Source: Saccharopolyspora ipomoeae
GTDB taxonomy: Bacteria; Actinomycetota; Actinomycetes; Mycobacteriales; Pseudonocardiaceae
Assembly: GCF_029952525.1 (NCBI RefSeq)
Contig: NZ_JASAOF010000013.1
Coordinates: forward strand, 103,688 to 167,687
Length of the DNA stretch: 64,000 nt
Direction of reading: 5' to 3'
The position numbers were made by a program, and so were the translations under genes. Under the pieces are notes generated by a model. It saw only the letters and a program-made list of their open reading frames with translations, did not search any database and was not told the origin of the DNA. Shown one piece after another: positions 8,598 to 17,522 of the stretch. Each line of letters opens with the position of its first letter. Position 1 is the first letter of the stretch.

Positions 8598-11168
8598 TCA
8601 GAGCAACGGATCCACTGCCGCGCCACCGATTCCGGGTGCGCGGTGCCGGGCCCCGAAGCCGTCGTGTCGATCATCCTCTGTGGACTCGTGTCGGTTGCGT
8701 CCGGTCTCGCCGCCGGTGTCGTGATCCGTGTGGTTCGAATCGCCGTCGCTGTGGCTGTCGCCATATCCGGGCTCACCGTAACCGGGTTTGTGGCGACCGC
8801 CATACCCGATGGCCGCGATTCCCCCGCTCACCTGCTGCTCGGCCTCGTCGGTCCGTCCGGCGTTGTAGGCCATGAGCGCGTCGGCGAGCAGGTCTGCCAG
8901 GCTCGCGTCGGCGCTCGGCTCCGGCGGTGTCGGTTCCGGCGGTGTTGGTTCCGGTGCTGGCGGTTCTGGCGGCGCCGGTTCCGGATCGGGTTCCACCTGG
9001 CGGAGGTTCGGGTCGGTGTCCTCGGCGGAGCGCGCCGACGACTCGCGCTCGGGGTCGGGCTGGAACGCGGCGAGCGGATCGGGGTCGGCGTGCCGCCGTC
9101 CCCGGCGGCGGGACGGCTGGTGGTCGGCGGGGAGCTTCAGCTCCGCCCGGATCTCGGCCAGCGACTTGCCCCGCGACCGACGTCCGCCCTGTTCCTGGGG
9201 CTCGTGCTCCTCGGGGCGGGCGTGCGCGCTCGGCTCCGGGACGTCCTCGGGCTCGGGCAGCGGGAAGCCCTGCGCGGGTGTGACGGGCTCGGGCTCGGGC
9301 CGGGGCGCGTGCTCGCGGCGGTCGTGTGCCTCGGTGATCCGCCGCAGGCTGTCGGCCGCCGCGGCCAGCGGATCCCCGCTCCACCGCTGCCCGGGGTCCT
9401 CCTCGCCGTAGCCGTCCTCGTACCCACCGGCTTCCTCGTGCGTGTCGGGCTCGACGCGTTCCGGCTCGTCGGAGGGCCACCAGCTCCCCGCGGAACGCTC
9501 CGCAGGCGCGTTCTCCTCGGGAACCTCGAACACCTCGCTCGGCGAAGCCGAGTCGAAAGCCACCCGAGGCTCGGACAACCCACCCCCACCAACGGACTCA
9601 GCAGCCTCAACAGGAGCGGCAGCCTCAACAGGAGCGGGAGTCTCGACAGGAGCGGACACCTCGGCGCTCTCCCGATCCTCAGCCTCCTTGGCCACCCGAC
9701 TCGTCAAAGCCTCCATCAACAACCGCGCAGCGTCATGCGCCTCCGCGTAACCGCCCCGAGCCCCCTCGGTCTTCGCGGACTCCGCCCGAACCACCTCAGG
9801 TCCCGTTTCAGAAGTGAGGGAAGTTTTCATGAAAACTTCCCCCTCCCCCTCGGAGGTCTCCCGGCGGTCGGACCCGACCCCGTCCAGGTCGTCATCCTCC
9901 ACCGAAACCACGTCGTGACTGGTCACAGAGGGTTCAACCGCTCCGGGTGCAGGGGTTCGGTCCGGAGCGGGTTCCGGGGTTCGAGGGGTGGTGCGGGCCG
10001 GGGGTTCGGGTTCGTGGGTGGGGGAAGTTTTCATGAAAACTTCGCGCTCCGACACCACGGCCACGGGAGCGGCGCGACGGCCCCGGCGCCCGTCCGGGGC
10101 GGGTGCCTCGGAGTCCGCCGGGTAGGCCTTGAGGAGGCTGAGGCGGGCGTGGTGCACCTGGGACCGCCAGCGGCGGTCGGCCGAGTAGGCGCCGCGCAGG
10201 GTCTGCAGGGCCTCGGCTATCTCCTCGACCCGCTCGTGCGCGCGGGAGAGGGCGTTGAGCGCTTCGGCGAGCAGGCCGTCGAGGCCGTGCCGCTCGGAGA
10301 TCGCGGCGGTCTCGGCCAGCACCCGCAGCGCGGACTCGTGGTCCCCGCCCGGCAGGTGCACGCGGGTGGCCAGCGCCAGCCCGAGCCACCCGGTGGGCCC
10401 GGCGGCCGCGGCGCGGACGGGTTCGGCCAGCACGGCCTGGCTGGTCTCGACGGCTTCGACTCGGTGGCCCTGGTCGAGCAGGGCGTGCACGCGCTCCAGC
10501 AGGAGGCGGGTCTGGATCTCGCCGCCTTCGGCCTCGGGGTCGCTGAGCCGCCGCAGCAGTCCGAGCCCGGTGTCGGTGGCGGCCACGGCCTCGGCGAACT
10601 CGCCGAGCCTGCGGCGGTGCGCTGCCCGCAACGCCCACACCCGGGCCTTGAGCACGCGGGTGGTGTCCTGCTCGGAGTCGCAGTCGGCGTAGAGGCGCTC
10701 GGCCTCGTCGAGGACGTCGGCGCGCTCGTCGACGTCCTGCTGCCCGGGCAGCGCGGAGGCCAGCGCGAGCAGCGCGTGGGCGCGCAGCACGGGGTCGATC
10801 CGCTCGCGCGCCAGCTCGCGGCGCAGGAGCCGGACGGCGACCTCGTGGCTGCCGGAGCTGACCGCGCACCAGCCGAGCTCGATGCGCAGCCTGGTCAGGA
10901 CGTCGGGGAACCCGGCCGTCTCGGCGTCCTGGACGGCGGTGAGGGCGCGGCCGGTGGCCGCGACCCCGCGCCCCAGCCGGTTGGCGGCGAACAGGGCCAG
11001 CGCCTCGGCGCGCAGCCGCGCGCCCCGGTCGCCGGTGCGCCTGGCGAGCGCCGCCGCTCTGTCGCTGAGCACCAAGGTGAGTTCGGGAACTCTCCACCGC
11101 ATCTGCCACGCGGGTTCGAGCAATCCCTCCACCGAGCTGGGCTCTGCCACAGCGGCCACGCTCGCCAA
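8598..11168 (-). CDS. TPR-like protein with long disordered C-terminal half
   Basis: 856 residues. Residues 1-350 are alpha-helical and Ala/Leu/Arg rich with tetratricopeptide-like spacing, ending at about LLKAYPADSEAPAP. The rest is low complexity (Pro, Glu, Ser, Asp) and likely disordered, ending in a short Ala/Tyr/Gly segment. The disordered half contains two in-frame copies of a palindromic repeat, each read as EVFMKTS (around residues 375 and 443). The TTG at 11168 follows GGAGG by 4 bases; GTG at 11159 is an alternative. It starts 11 bases after the EttA stop, so they are probably co-transcribed. No function can be assigned. Confidence 0.65.
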   Translation of the reverse strand: MASVAAVAEPSSVEGLLEPAWQMRWRVPELTLVLSDRAAALARRTGDRGARLRAEALALFAANRLGRGVAATGRALTAVQDAETAGFPDVLTRLRIELGWCAVSSGSHEVAVRLLRRELARERIDPVLRAHALLALASALPGQQDVDERADVLDEAERLYADCDSEQDTTRVLKARVWALRAAHRRRLGEFAEAVAATDTGLGLLRRLSDPEAEGGEIQTRLLLERVHALLDQGHRVEAVETSQAVLAEPVRAAAAGPTGWLGLALATRVHLPGGDHESALRVLAETAAISERHGLDGLLAEALNALSRAHERVEEIAEALQTLRGAYSADRRWRSQVHHARLSLLKAYPADSEAPAPDGRRGRRAAPVAVVSEREVFMKTSPTHEPEPPARTTPRTPEPAPDRTPAPGAVEPSVTSHDVVSVEDDDLDGVGSDRRETSEGEGEVFMKTSLTSETGPEVVRAESAKTEGARGGYAEAHDAARLLMEALTSRVAKEAEDRESAEVSAPVETPAPVEAAAPVEAAESVGGGGLSEPRVAFDSASPSEVFEVPEENAPAERSAGSWWPSDEPERVEPDTHEEAGGYEDGYGEEDPGQRWSGDPLAAAADSLRRITEAHDRREHAPRPEPEPVTPAQGFPLPEPEDVPEPSAHARPEEHEPQEQGGRRSRGKSLAEIRAELKLPADHQPSRRRGRRHADPDPLAAFQPDPERESSARSAEDTDPNLRQVEPDPEPAPPEPPAPEPTPPEPTPPEPSADASLADLLADALMAYNAGRTDEAEQQVSGGIAAIGYGGRHKPGYGEPGYGDSHSDGDSNHTDHDTGGETGRNRHESTEDDRHDGFGARHRAPGIGGAAVDPLL
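9818..9841. repeat. 24-bp perfect palindrome inside a coding region
   Basis: Same core as the palindrome at 3480-3513, here within the disordered half of the TPR-like gene. It is in frame and encodes Glu-Val-Phe-Met-Lys-Thr-Ser on the minus strand. Confidence 0.85.
10024..10043. repeat. 20-bp perfect palindrome inside a coding region
   Basis: GAAGTTTTCATGAAAACTTC, the third copy in the window, about 200 bases from the second copy and in the same reading frame, again encoding EVFMKTS. Confidence 0.85.
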
Positions 11169-11179
11169 GGCGCCTCCGT

Positions 11180-12853
11180 TCAGCCGCGGGTCAACTTGCG
11201 ATGGGTAACCCGGTGCGGACGGGCGGCGTCGGCGCCCAGCCGCTCGATCTTGTTCTCCTCGTACCCCTCGAAGTTACCTTCGAACCAGAACCACTTGGCG
11301 GGGTTCTCCTCATCTCCCTCCCACGCGAGGATGTGCGTGGCGACGCGGTCCAGGAACCAGCGGTCGTGGGAGATGACCACGGCGCAGCCGGGGAACTGCT
11401 CCAGCGCGTTCTCCAGCGAGCCCAGGGTCTCGACGTCCAGGTCGTTCGTCGGCTCGTCCAGCAGGATCAGGTTGCCGCCGGCCTTGAGCGTCAGCGCCAG
11501 GTTCAGCCGGTTGCGCTCACCACCGGAGAGCACGCCCGCCGGCTTCTGCTGGTCCGGGCCCTTGAACCCGAACGCGCTGACGTAGGCGCGGGACGGCATC
11601 TCGACCTGGCCGACCTGGATGTAGTCCAGACCGTCGGACACGACCTCCCACACGTTCTTGTCGGGGTCGATGTTCGCGCGGTTCTGGTCCACGTACGAGA
11701 GCTTGACCGTGTCGCCGACCTTGACCGTTCCGCTGTCCGGCTCCTCCAGCCCGACGATGGTCTTGAACAGCGTGGTCTTGCCGACGCCGTTCGGGCCGAT
11801 GACGCCGACGATGCCGTTGCGCGGCAGGCTGAACGACAGGTCGTCGATCAGCAGCTCGTCGAAGCCCTTCTTGAGGTGCTCGACCTCGACCACCGTGTTG
11901 CCCAGGCGCGGGCCCGGCGGGATCTGGATCTCCTCGAAGTCGAGCTTGCGGGTCTTCTCCGCCTCGTTGGCCATCTCCTCGTAGCGGGCCAGGCGGGCCC
12001 GCGACTTGGTCTGCTTGGCCTTGGCGTTGGAGCGGACCCACTCCAGCTCGTCCTTGAGGCGCTTCTGCAGCTTGGCGTCCCGCTTGCCCTGGACCGCGAG
12101 GCGCTCCTGCTTCTTCTCCAGGTAGGTGGAGTAGTTGCCCTCGTAGGGGTAGGTGCGGCCGCGGTCGAGCTCCAGGATCCAGCCGGCGACGTTGTCCAGG
12201 AAGTACCTGTCGTGCGTCACGGCGAGGACGGCGCCCTGGTAGTTGGCCAGGAACTGCTCCAGCCAGAGCACGGATTCGGCGTCGAGGTGGTTCGTGGGCT
12301 CGTCGAGCAGCAACAGGTCGGGCTTGCTCAGCAGCAGCTTGCAGAGCGCGACGCGGCGTCGCTCACCACCGGAGAGGTGCTTGACCTCGGCGTCCGGCGG
12401 CGGGCAGCGCAGAGCGTCCATCGCCTGCTCCAGCTGGGAGTCCAGTTCCCACGCGTCGGCGTGGTCCAGGTCCTCCTGGAGCTTGCCCATCTCCTCCATC
12501 AACTCGTCGGAGTAGTCGGTCGCGAGCTGTTCGGCGATCTCGTTGAAGCGGTTGAGCTTCACCTTGATCTCGCCGACGCCCTCCTCGACGTTGCCGAGGA
12601 CCGTCTTCTCCTCGTTCAACGGGGGTTCCTGCTGCATGATGCCCACGGTGTAACCCGGCGACAGGAACGCTTCTCCGTTGTTCGGCTGGTCGAGTCCCGC
12701 CATGATGCGCAGCACGGTCGACTTGCCAGCCCCGTTCGGCCCGACGACGCCGATCTTGGCGCCCGGGTAGAACTGGATGGTCGCGTTGTCGAGGATGACC
12801 TTGTCACCATGCGTCTTGCGCACGTTTTTCATGGTGTAAATGAACTCGGCCAT
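11180..12853 (-). CDS. ettA: energy-dependent translational throttle protein EttA (ABC-F)
   Basis: 557 residues with two ABC cassettes: Walker A GPNGAGKST (N-terminal) and GPNGVGKTT (C-terminal), signatures LSGGERRR and LSGGERNR, Walker B LLLLDEPTNHLD and LILLDEPTNDLD. No membrane segments. The long charged linker and arm insertion (RAR-LARYEEMA) and the length match EttA, which binds the ribosomal E site and gates elongation with ATP/ADP ratio. I start at ATG 12853 (MAEFIYTMKNV), which matches the family N-terminus; frames reaching 12892 add an unrelated leader. The TPR-like gene follows 11 bases downstream. Confidence 0.95.
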   Translation of the reverse strand: MAEFIYTMKNVRKTHGDKVILDNATIQFYPGAKIGVVGPNGAGKSTVLRIMAGLDQPNNGEAFLSPGYTVGIMQQEPPLNEEKTVLGNVEEGVGEIKVKLNRFNEIAEQLATDYSDELMEEMGKLQEDLDHADAWELDSQLEQAMDALRCPPPDAEVKHLSGGERRRVALCKLLLSKPDLLLLDEPTNHLDAESVLWLEQFLANYQGAVLAVTHDRYFLDNVAGWILELDRGRTYPYEGNYSTYLEKKQERLAVQGKRDAKLQKRLKDELEWVRSNAKAKQTKSRARLARYEEMANEAEKTRKLDFEEIQIPPGPRLGNTVVEVEHLKKGFDELLIDDLSFSLPRNGIVGVIGPNGVGKTTLFKTIVGLEEPDSGTVKVGDTVKLSYVDQNRANIDPDKNVWEVVSDGLDYIQVGQVEMPSRAYVSAFGFKGPDQQKPAGVLSGGERNRLNLALTLKAGGNLILLDEPTNDLDVETLGSLENALEQFPGCAVVISHDRWFLDRVATHILAWEGDEENPAKWFWFEGNFEGYEENKIERLGADAARPHRVTHRKLTRG

Positions 12854-12920
12854 ACCCCGAATCGTAGTGGCGTCCCACCCCGAGCCCCGCACGCGGGCCC
12901 CCGGGAGAACGAAGGGGTGT

Positions 12921-15008
12921 TCAGCTGCGCGGCGAGTCCTGATCGGCCAGGCGTTTGAGCATCTCGTTGTAAGCGGTGAGATCCGCGTCCCCGTCCTTGT
13001 CGGCCTTGCGGTCGAGACGACGGGCCTGCCGATCGTCCGCCCGGGACCACTGGATCAGCAGCGCCAGCATCACCACGACCAGCGGCACCTCACCGGAGGC
13101 CCAGGCGAGGCCACCGCCGAGCTGCTGGTCGGCGAGCAGGTCGGTCATCCACGGCAGGTCGAGGCTGCGGTAGAAGTCGGCGCCGATGGGCTTGGCGGAC
13201 ATCATCAGGGCGATGCCGAAGAACGCGTGGAAGGGCATGGAGGCGAAGACCATGCCGACCTTGCCGATGGGCGGCAGCTGGCGCGGCGACGGGTCGATGC
13301 CGATGACGGGCCAGTAGAAGACGTAGCCGACCAGCAGGAAGTGCGCGTTCATCGCCAGGTGCGCCCAGTGCTGGCTCAGCGCCAGGTCGAACAGGCCGGT
13401 GAAGTACAGCGCGTAGAACGACCCGACGAACAGCACCAGCGCTACGACGGGGTGGGTGAGCGCGCGGGTCAGCGGCGAGTGCACGAACGCCGTCAGCCAC
13501 TCGCGCGGACCGGGCGGCTGCCCCTTGCCCGCGGGCTTGAGCACCCGCAGCGCCAGCGACGTCGGCCCGCCCAGCACCAGGAACACCGGCGCCAGCATGG
13601 ACAGCAGCATGTGCTGACCCATGTGCACGCTGAACACGGCGGGCGCGTAGCGGCCGACGCCGGCGGAGGTGGCGACGAGGATCGTCAGGCAGCCGCACAG
13701 CCAGGCGATGGTGCGCCCGACGGGCCACTTGTCGCCGCGTGCGCGCAGCCGGTGCACGCCCCACAGGTAGAGGCCTGCCAGGACCAGGGCGGCCGTGCCG
13801 TAGACGAGGTCGAAGCGGAAGTCGAACAGCAGCCGCAGGGTGTCCGGCGGCGCGTCGAGGGTGTAGCCGATGATCAGCTCGGTGCGGCTGGGCACGGTGG
13901 TGTAGCCGCCGGGCGGCGGGGTGCGACCGAGCGCGACGGCGACGCCGAGGGTGGCGAACATGATCAGCACTTCGACGGCGCCGAGCCGCAGCAGCCCGGA
14001 CGACCCGGCCTCCAGCCGGGCGACGACCTTGCTGCGCTGCAGGTATCCGAACACGCCGAGCACCAGCAAGCCGATGATCTTCAGCAGCACCAGCAGCCCG
14101 TAGGTCGATCCGAACAGCTGCTCCGGCGAGACCCGCACCAGCGCGTTGATCACTCCGGACAGCGCCATCGCGACCCAGCTGACCAGGGCGATCACCGAGA
14201 ACCGGCGCGCGACCAGCGGCAGGTGCGCCCCGCCGCGGGCGGCGTGGGCGATCAGCGCGATCAGCCCGCCGACCCACAGCACGGCTCCGACGAGGTGGAA
14301 CAGCAGGCTGTTGGTGGCGATGTCGTGGGCACCGCCGCTGGCGGAGTGCCCGGTGGCGATGACCGGCAGCAGCCCGGCGAGGCCGAGCGCGAAGGTCACC
14401 ACGGTCCAGCCCCAGGACAGCACGATCCGGCAGGCCAGGGCGACGACGAACGCGATGATCGCGGTCAGCGCCCAGGCCTTGGCCTCTTCGAGCGCGTCGA
14501 GGAGGCCGAGCATCACGTCGGCGCTGAGCACCTCGTTCACCGGGCGGCCGGTGGCATCGGCGCAGATGAACGGCACCATCAGCGCGGCGCCGACGAACCA
14601 GACCGAGGCTCCCCAGCCCGCGGCGCGCACGGCGGCGTAGCCGTCGGCGAGCAGCGCTCCGGAGCGCTTCGCGGGGATGCCGAACGAGGCCAGCAGCAGG
14701 GAGCCGACGGTGACCACGGCTCCGGTCTCGGCGATCACCCGGACCACGGGCAGCCCGTACTGGGTGACGGGACCGGGGTCGGGCAGTCCGAGCAGGGCGT
14801 AGTTGGCCCCGGCGGACAGCGCGGTCAGGCCGGCGGCGATCAGCGCCGCGAGCACTCCTGCGGTGAAGACCAGCACGCCGACCGTGCCGGAGGCGCTGCG
14901 CCGTTGACCAGTGGGCCGTTGACCAGTGGGCCGCTGACCAGTGGGCCGCTGACCAGCAGGCCGTGGACCAGGGCTGGAACTCTGTGCGGCGGCGGACTCG
15001 GATGGCAC
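12921..15008 (-). CDS. CopD / CtaG (caa3-type) fusion membrane protein
   Basis: 695 residues, about 15-16 hydrophobic segments. The first half carries a CopD-type copper-resistance domain (GAVLWVGGLIAL, followed by LVSWVAMALSG), the second a caa3_CtaG-type cytochrome c oxidase assembly domain (FSVHMGQHMLLSMLAPVFLVLGG, NAHFLLVGYVFYWPVIG, SMPFHAFFG). His residues in HMGQH and FHAFFG are candidate copper ligands. It is likely to bring copper across the membrane for oxidase assembly. The GTG start at 15008 has no clear ribosome site. The cytoplasmic N-terminus contains a repeated GQRPT motif from a 15-bp tandem repeat. It is divergent from the lipoprotein gene at 15102. Confidence 0.9.
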   Translation of the reverse strand: MPSESAAAQSSSPGPRPAGQRPTGQRPTGQRPTGQRRSASGTVGVLVFTAGVLAALIAAGLTALSAGANYALLGLPDPGPVTQYGLPVVRVIAETGAVVTVGSLLLASFGIPAKRSGALLADGYAAVRAAGWGASVWFVGAALMVPFICADATGRPVNEVLSADVMLGLLDALEEAKAWALTAIIAFVVALACRIVLSWGWTVVTFALGLAGLLPVIATGHSASGGAHDIATNSLLFHLVGAVLWVGGLIALIAHAARGGAHLPLVARRFSVIALVSWVAMALSGVINALVRVSPEQLFGSTYGLLVLLKIIGLLVLGVFGYLQRSKVVARLEAGSSGLLRLGAVEVLIMFATLGVAVALGRTPPPGGYTTVPSRTELIIGYTLDAPPDTLRLLFDFRFDLVYGTAALVLAGLYLWGVHRLRARGDKWPVGRTIAWLCGCLTILVATSAGVGRYAPAVFSVHMGQHMLLSMLAPVFLVLGGPTSLALRVLKPAGKGQPPGPREWLTAFVHSPLTRALTHPVVALVLFVGSFYALYFTGLFDLALSQHWAHLAMNAHFLLVGYVFYWPVIGIDPSPRQLPPIGKVGMVFASMPFHAFFGIALMMSAKPIGADFYRSLDLPWMTDLLADQQLGGGLAWASGEVPLVVVMLALLIQWSRADDRQARRLDRKADKDGDADLTAYNEMLKRLADQDSPRS
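14903..14977. repeat. 15-bp tandem repeat encoding GQRPT
   Basis: Units of 15 bases (GTTGACCAGTGGGCC and near copies) start at 14903, 14918, 14933 and 14948, with a decayed unit at 14963. They encode a Gly-Gln-Arg-Pro-Thr repeat at residues about 17-37 of the CopD-CtaG protein. The unit keeps the frame, so copy number can vary without breaking the gene. Confidence 0.85.
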
Positions 15009-15101
15009 GTACCGAGCGTAACCGTCGCTGTGCGCCGATCACCGGTCAGGATGGCGCACCTGGGCGTGGTCTCCCGCACTCACCGCCGCTACGGTTACCC
15101 C

Positions 15102-15686
15102 GTGCCGAAGTTCCGTGACCGCCTGCCACGTCTGCTCGTGCTGTGCGTGCTGATCGGCGGACCGGCGCTGACCGGGTGCGCGTCCGACGTCGCGGGCACG
15201 CCCATCCCGGCCGCGGGCTTCCACGACCAGCCCGAGGCGACGCAGACCCGCTCGGCGATCGCGACGCCGCCCAGCATCCCGGGCCCGCGCGGCGAGGTCG
15301 ACCCGTGCACATTGCTCGCCCCCGCCGACCTGGTCCCGGTCGGCGGCGCGGTGGGCCCGCCGCATCCCGGCAACCCGGTCCCGGGCGCGTGCGCGCACCT
15401 GCTGGGCGGCCACCCGGACAACACGGCCGCCGCCGGCTTCCACGAGCCGTACCCGGTCCTCGCCAAGCGGCAACCGAGGGGCGTCGAAGTGGACGTGCTC
15501 GGTTACTCCAGCTGGCTGTACTGCGAACCGGTCACGGGCTACCAGACGTGCACGGCGGCGACGGCGATCAGATCGGACAGATCGCTGCTGACGATGCTGT
15601 CCCTCAAGGACGCCTCGGCCGCCGACACCGCGGATCGCCTCTTCGGCCTCACCACTACCGCCCTGCGGAAACTGCCCCCGACGTAA
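15102..15686 (+). CDS. DUF3558-type lipoprotein
   Basis: 194 residues from a GTG start at 15102. The N-terminus has basic residues, a hydrophobic stretch and the lipobox LTGC with the acylated cysteine at about position 26, so it should be a cell-surface lipoprotein. The body (DPCTLLAPADL, GACAHLL, YCEPVTGYQTC) shows the cysteine pattern and 'DPC-LL' opening typical of DUF3558 proteins, whose function is unknown. It is divergent from the CopD-CtaG gene, with 93 bases between starts. Other longer frames on this strand run antisense to that gene and are not real. Confidence 0.85.
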   Translation: MPKFRDRLPRLLVLCVLIGGPALTGCASDVAGTPIPAAGFHDQPEATQTRSAIATPPSIPGPRGEVDPCTLLAPADLVPVGGAVGPPHPGNPVPGACAHLLGGHPDNTAAAGFHEPYPVLAKRQPRGVEVDVLGYSSWLYCEPVTGYQTCTAATAIRSDRSLLTMLSLKDASAADTADRLFGLTTTALRKLPPT

Positions 15687-15818
15687 CCCGCTTGCCGGTT
15701 GTCGAAAAGCTTGCCGTTGTGTACCGGCTCGGCAACGTTGCCGCGTCGTTCCCACACGCGATGCGGCCGACCGCTACCCTCCTTGCTGCACAACGTCGGG
15801 CATACCGCCCACCGAACG

Positions 15819-15892
15819 GCCCCCATAGCTCAGCCGGATAGAGCAAAGGACTTCTAATCCTTAGGTCGCAGGTTCGAGTCCTGCTGGGGGCG
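15819..15892 (+). tRNA. tRNA-Arg (anticodon TCT)
   Basis: 74 nt cloverleaf. Acceptor GCCCCCA pairs with TGGGGGC at 15885-15891; D-arm AGCTCAGCCGGATAGAGC; anticodon loop CTTCTAA at 15851-15857 with TCT at 15853-15855; T-arm GCAGGTTCGAGTCCTGC. The terminal CCA is not encoded. Confidence 0.97.
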
Positions 15893-15916
15893 CCGAACCC
15901 CCTGGTAACGCAAGTG

Positions 15917-15946
15917 GGGGGTTGATCTGGTACGAGATCAACCCCC
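15917..15946. terminator. hairpin after tRNA-Arg, shared with arsC
   Basis: A 12-bp perfect stem (GGGGGTTGATCT with AGATCAACCCCC) and a 6-base loop lie between the tRNA and the convergent arsC stop. There is no T-run, so it is probably a bidirectional actinomycete-style terminator. Confidence 0.7.
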
Positions 15947-15985
15947 GCTTCACCCCGCACCCGCTCGTTCTGGATCTGTTCGGGG

Positions 15986-16393
15986 TCAGGCGCTGGGGAC
16001 GAGTTCGGCGAGGAGTTCTTGGACTCGTCGGTCGATGTCGTCGCGGATCTCGCGGACGGCGTCGACGCCTCGTCCCGCGGGGTCGGTGAGTTCCCAGTCG
16101 AGGTAGCGCTTGCCGGGGAAGACGGGGCAGGCGTCGCCGCAGCCCATGGTGATGACCACGTCGGCGGCTTCGACGGCGTCGGTGGTGAGCTTCTTCGGGA
16201 CTTCCCGCGACAGGTCCAGGTCGAGTTCGTTCATGACTTCGACCACGGCGGGGTTGATCGTGTCGGCTGGTGCGGAACCAGCGGAGCGGACGGCGACCGC
16301 GCCCTGCGCGCGGTGGTGCAGCAGGGCGGCGGCCATCTGGGATCGGCCGGCGTTGTGCACGCAGACGAACAGGACCTCGGGGGTGGTGGGCAC
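15986..16393 (-). CDS. arsC: arsenate reductase, LMW phosphatase-like
   Basis: 135 residues. The N-terminal CVHNAGRS loop is the C-x5-R phosphatase-like active site that attacks arsenate. MGCGDACPV carries the further cysteine(s) of the reductive relay, and the DWELTDPAG segment matches the family. It reduces arsenate to arsenite in the cytoplasm using thioredoxin or mycothiol; which one cannot be decided from sequence. GTG start at 16393 with GAGGAG upstream. It sits 34 bases after the Acr3 gene as the last gene of arsR-acr3-arsC. Confidence 0.93.
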   Translation of the reverse strand: MPTTPEVLFVCVHNAGRSQMAAALLHHRAQGAVAVRSAGSAPADTINPAVVEVMNELDLDLSREVPKKLTTDAVEAADVVITMGCGDACPVFPGKRYLDWELTDPAGRGVDAVREIRDDIDRRVQELLAELVPSA

Positions 16394-16427
16394 GATGGCT
16401 CCTCGACTCTCAGCGATGTCGTGGTGA

Positions 16428-17522
16428 TCAGGCGTCGGCTCGGACGTGGTGGGCTTCCGATGGCGTGGTGCTGCTGAACCAGCGCCGGGTGGCGAGTGAG
16501 ACGTAGACGAGCGCGACCAGCACCGGGACCTCGATCAGCGGCCCCACGACACCGGCCAGGGCCTGGCCGCTGGTGACGCCGAAGGTCGCGATCGCGACGG
16601 CGATGGCCAGCTCGAAGTTGTTGCCCGCAGCGGTGAACGACAACGTCGCGGAGCGCTCGTAGTTCAGGCCGATGGCCTTGCCCAGCGCGAACGATCCCGC
16701 CCACATCACCGCGAAGTAGACCAGCAGCGGCAGCGCGATGCGCGCGACGTCCAGCGGGCTGGACGTGATCGCCTCCCCCTGCAGCGCGAAGAGGATCACG
16801 ATGGTGAACAGCAGCCCGTAGAGCGCGACCGGGCCGATCTTGGGCAGGAACCGCGACTCGTACCACTCGCGGCCCTTCGCTCGCTCGCCGAACCAGCGGG
16901 TGAGGTATCCGGCCAGCAGCGGGATGCCGAGGAAGATCAGCACGTTCTTGGCGATCTCCCAGGCCGAGACCTCCAGCCCGGCGACCGGCAGGCCGAGCCA
17001 GCCGGGCAGCGCGGAGAGGTAGAACCAGCCGAGTCCCGCGAAGGCGACGACCTGGAACACCGAGTTGAGCGCGACCAGCACGGCGGCGGCCTCGCGGTCC
17101 CCGCAGGCCAGGTCGTTCCAGATGATGACCATCGCGATGCAGCGCGCCAGGCCGACGATGATCAGCCCGGTCCGGTACTCCGGCAGATCGGGCAGGAACA
17201 CCCAGGCCAGCGCGAACATCAGCGCCGGGCCGAGCACCCAGTTGAGCGCGATCGAGGAGACCATCAGGCGCTTGTCGCCGGTGACGGTGTCGAGCCGGTC
17301 GTAGCGGACCTTGGCCAGCACCGGGTACATCATCACCAGCAGGCCCAGCGCGATGGGCAGCGAGACGCCGTCGACTTGCACGGCGTCCAACGCGGAGCCC
17401 AGCCCGGGGATCCACCGGCCGGCCAGGAGCCCGACGAGCATCGCGGCTCCGATCCACACCGGCAACAACCGGTCCAAGGCGGACAGTTTCGCCACGACGG
17501 CGTTGTCCTGGAGCTGCGTCAT
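16428..17522 (-). CDS. acr3: arsenite efflux transporter Acr3
   Basis: 364 residues, ten hydrophobic segments, start MTQLQDNAVVAKLSALDRLLPVW. The 'LLVMMYPVLAKVRYD' helix, 'ARCIAMVIIWNDLA' (the helix with the usual cysteine essential in Acr3) and 'FTAAGNNFELAIAVAIATFG' are family hallmarks. It exports arsenite by proton antiport in the cytoplasmic membrane. The ATG overlaps the arsR stop by four bases (ATGA), so the genes are translationally coupled. Its product removes the arsenite made by the downstream ArsC. Confidence 0.95.
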   Translation of the reverse strand: MTQLQDNAVVAKLSALDRLLPVWIGAAMLVGLLAGRWIPGLGSALDAVQVDGVSLPIALGLLVMMYPVLAKVRYDRLDTVTGDKRLMVSSIALNWVLGPALMFALAWVFLPDLPEYRTGLIIVGLARCIAMVIIWNDLACGDREAAAVLVALNSVFQVVAFAGLGWFYLSALPGWLGLPVAGLEVSAWEIAKNVLIFLGIPLLAGYLTRWFGERAKGREWYESRFLPKIGPVALYGLLFTIVILFALQGEAITSSPLDVARIALPLLVYFAVMWAGSFALGKAIGLNYERSATLSFTAAGNNFELAIAVAIATFGVTSGQALAGVVGPLIEVPVLVALVYVSLATRRWFSSTTPSEAHHVRADA

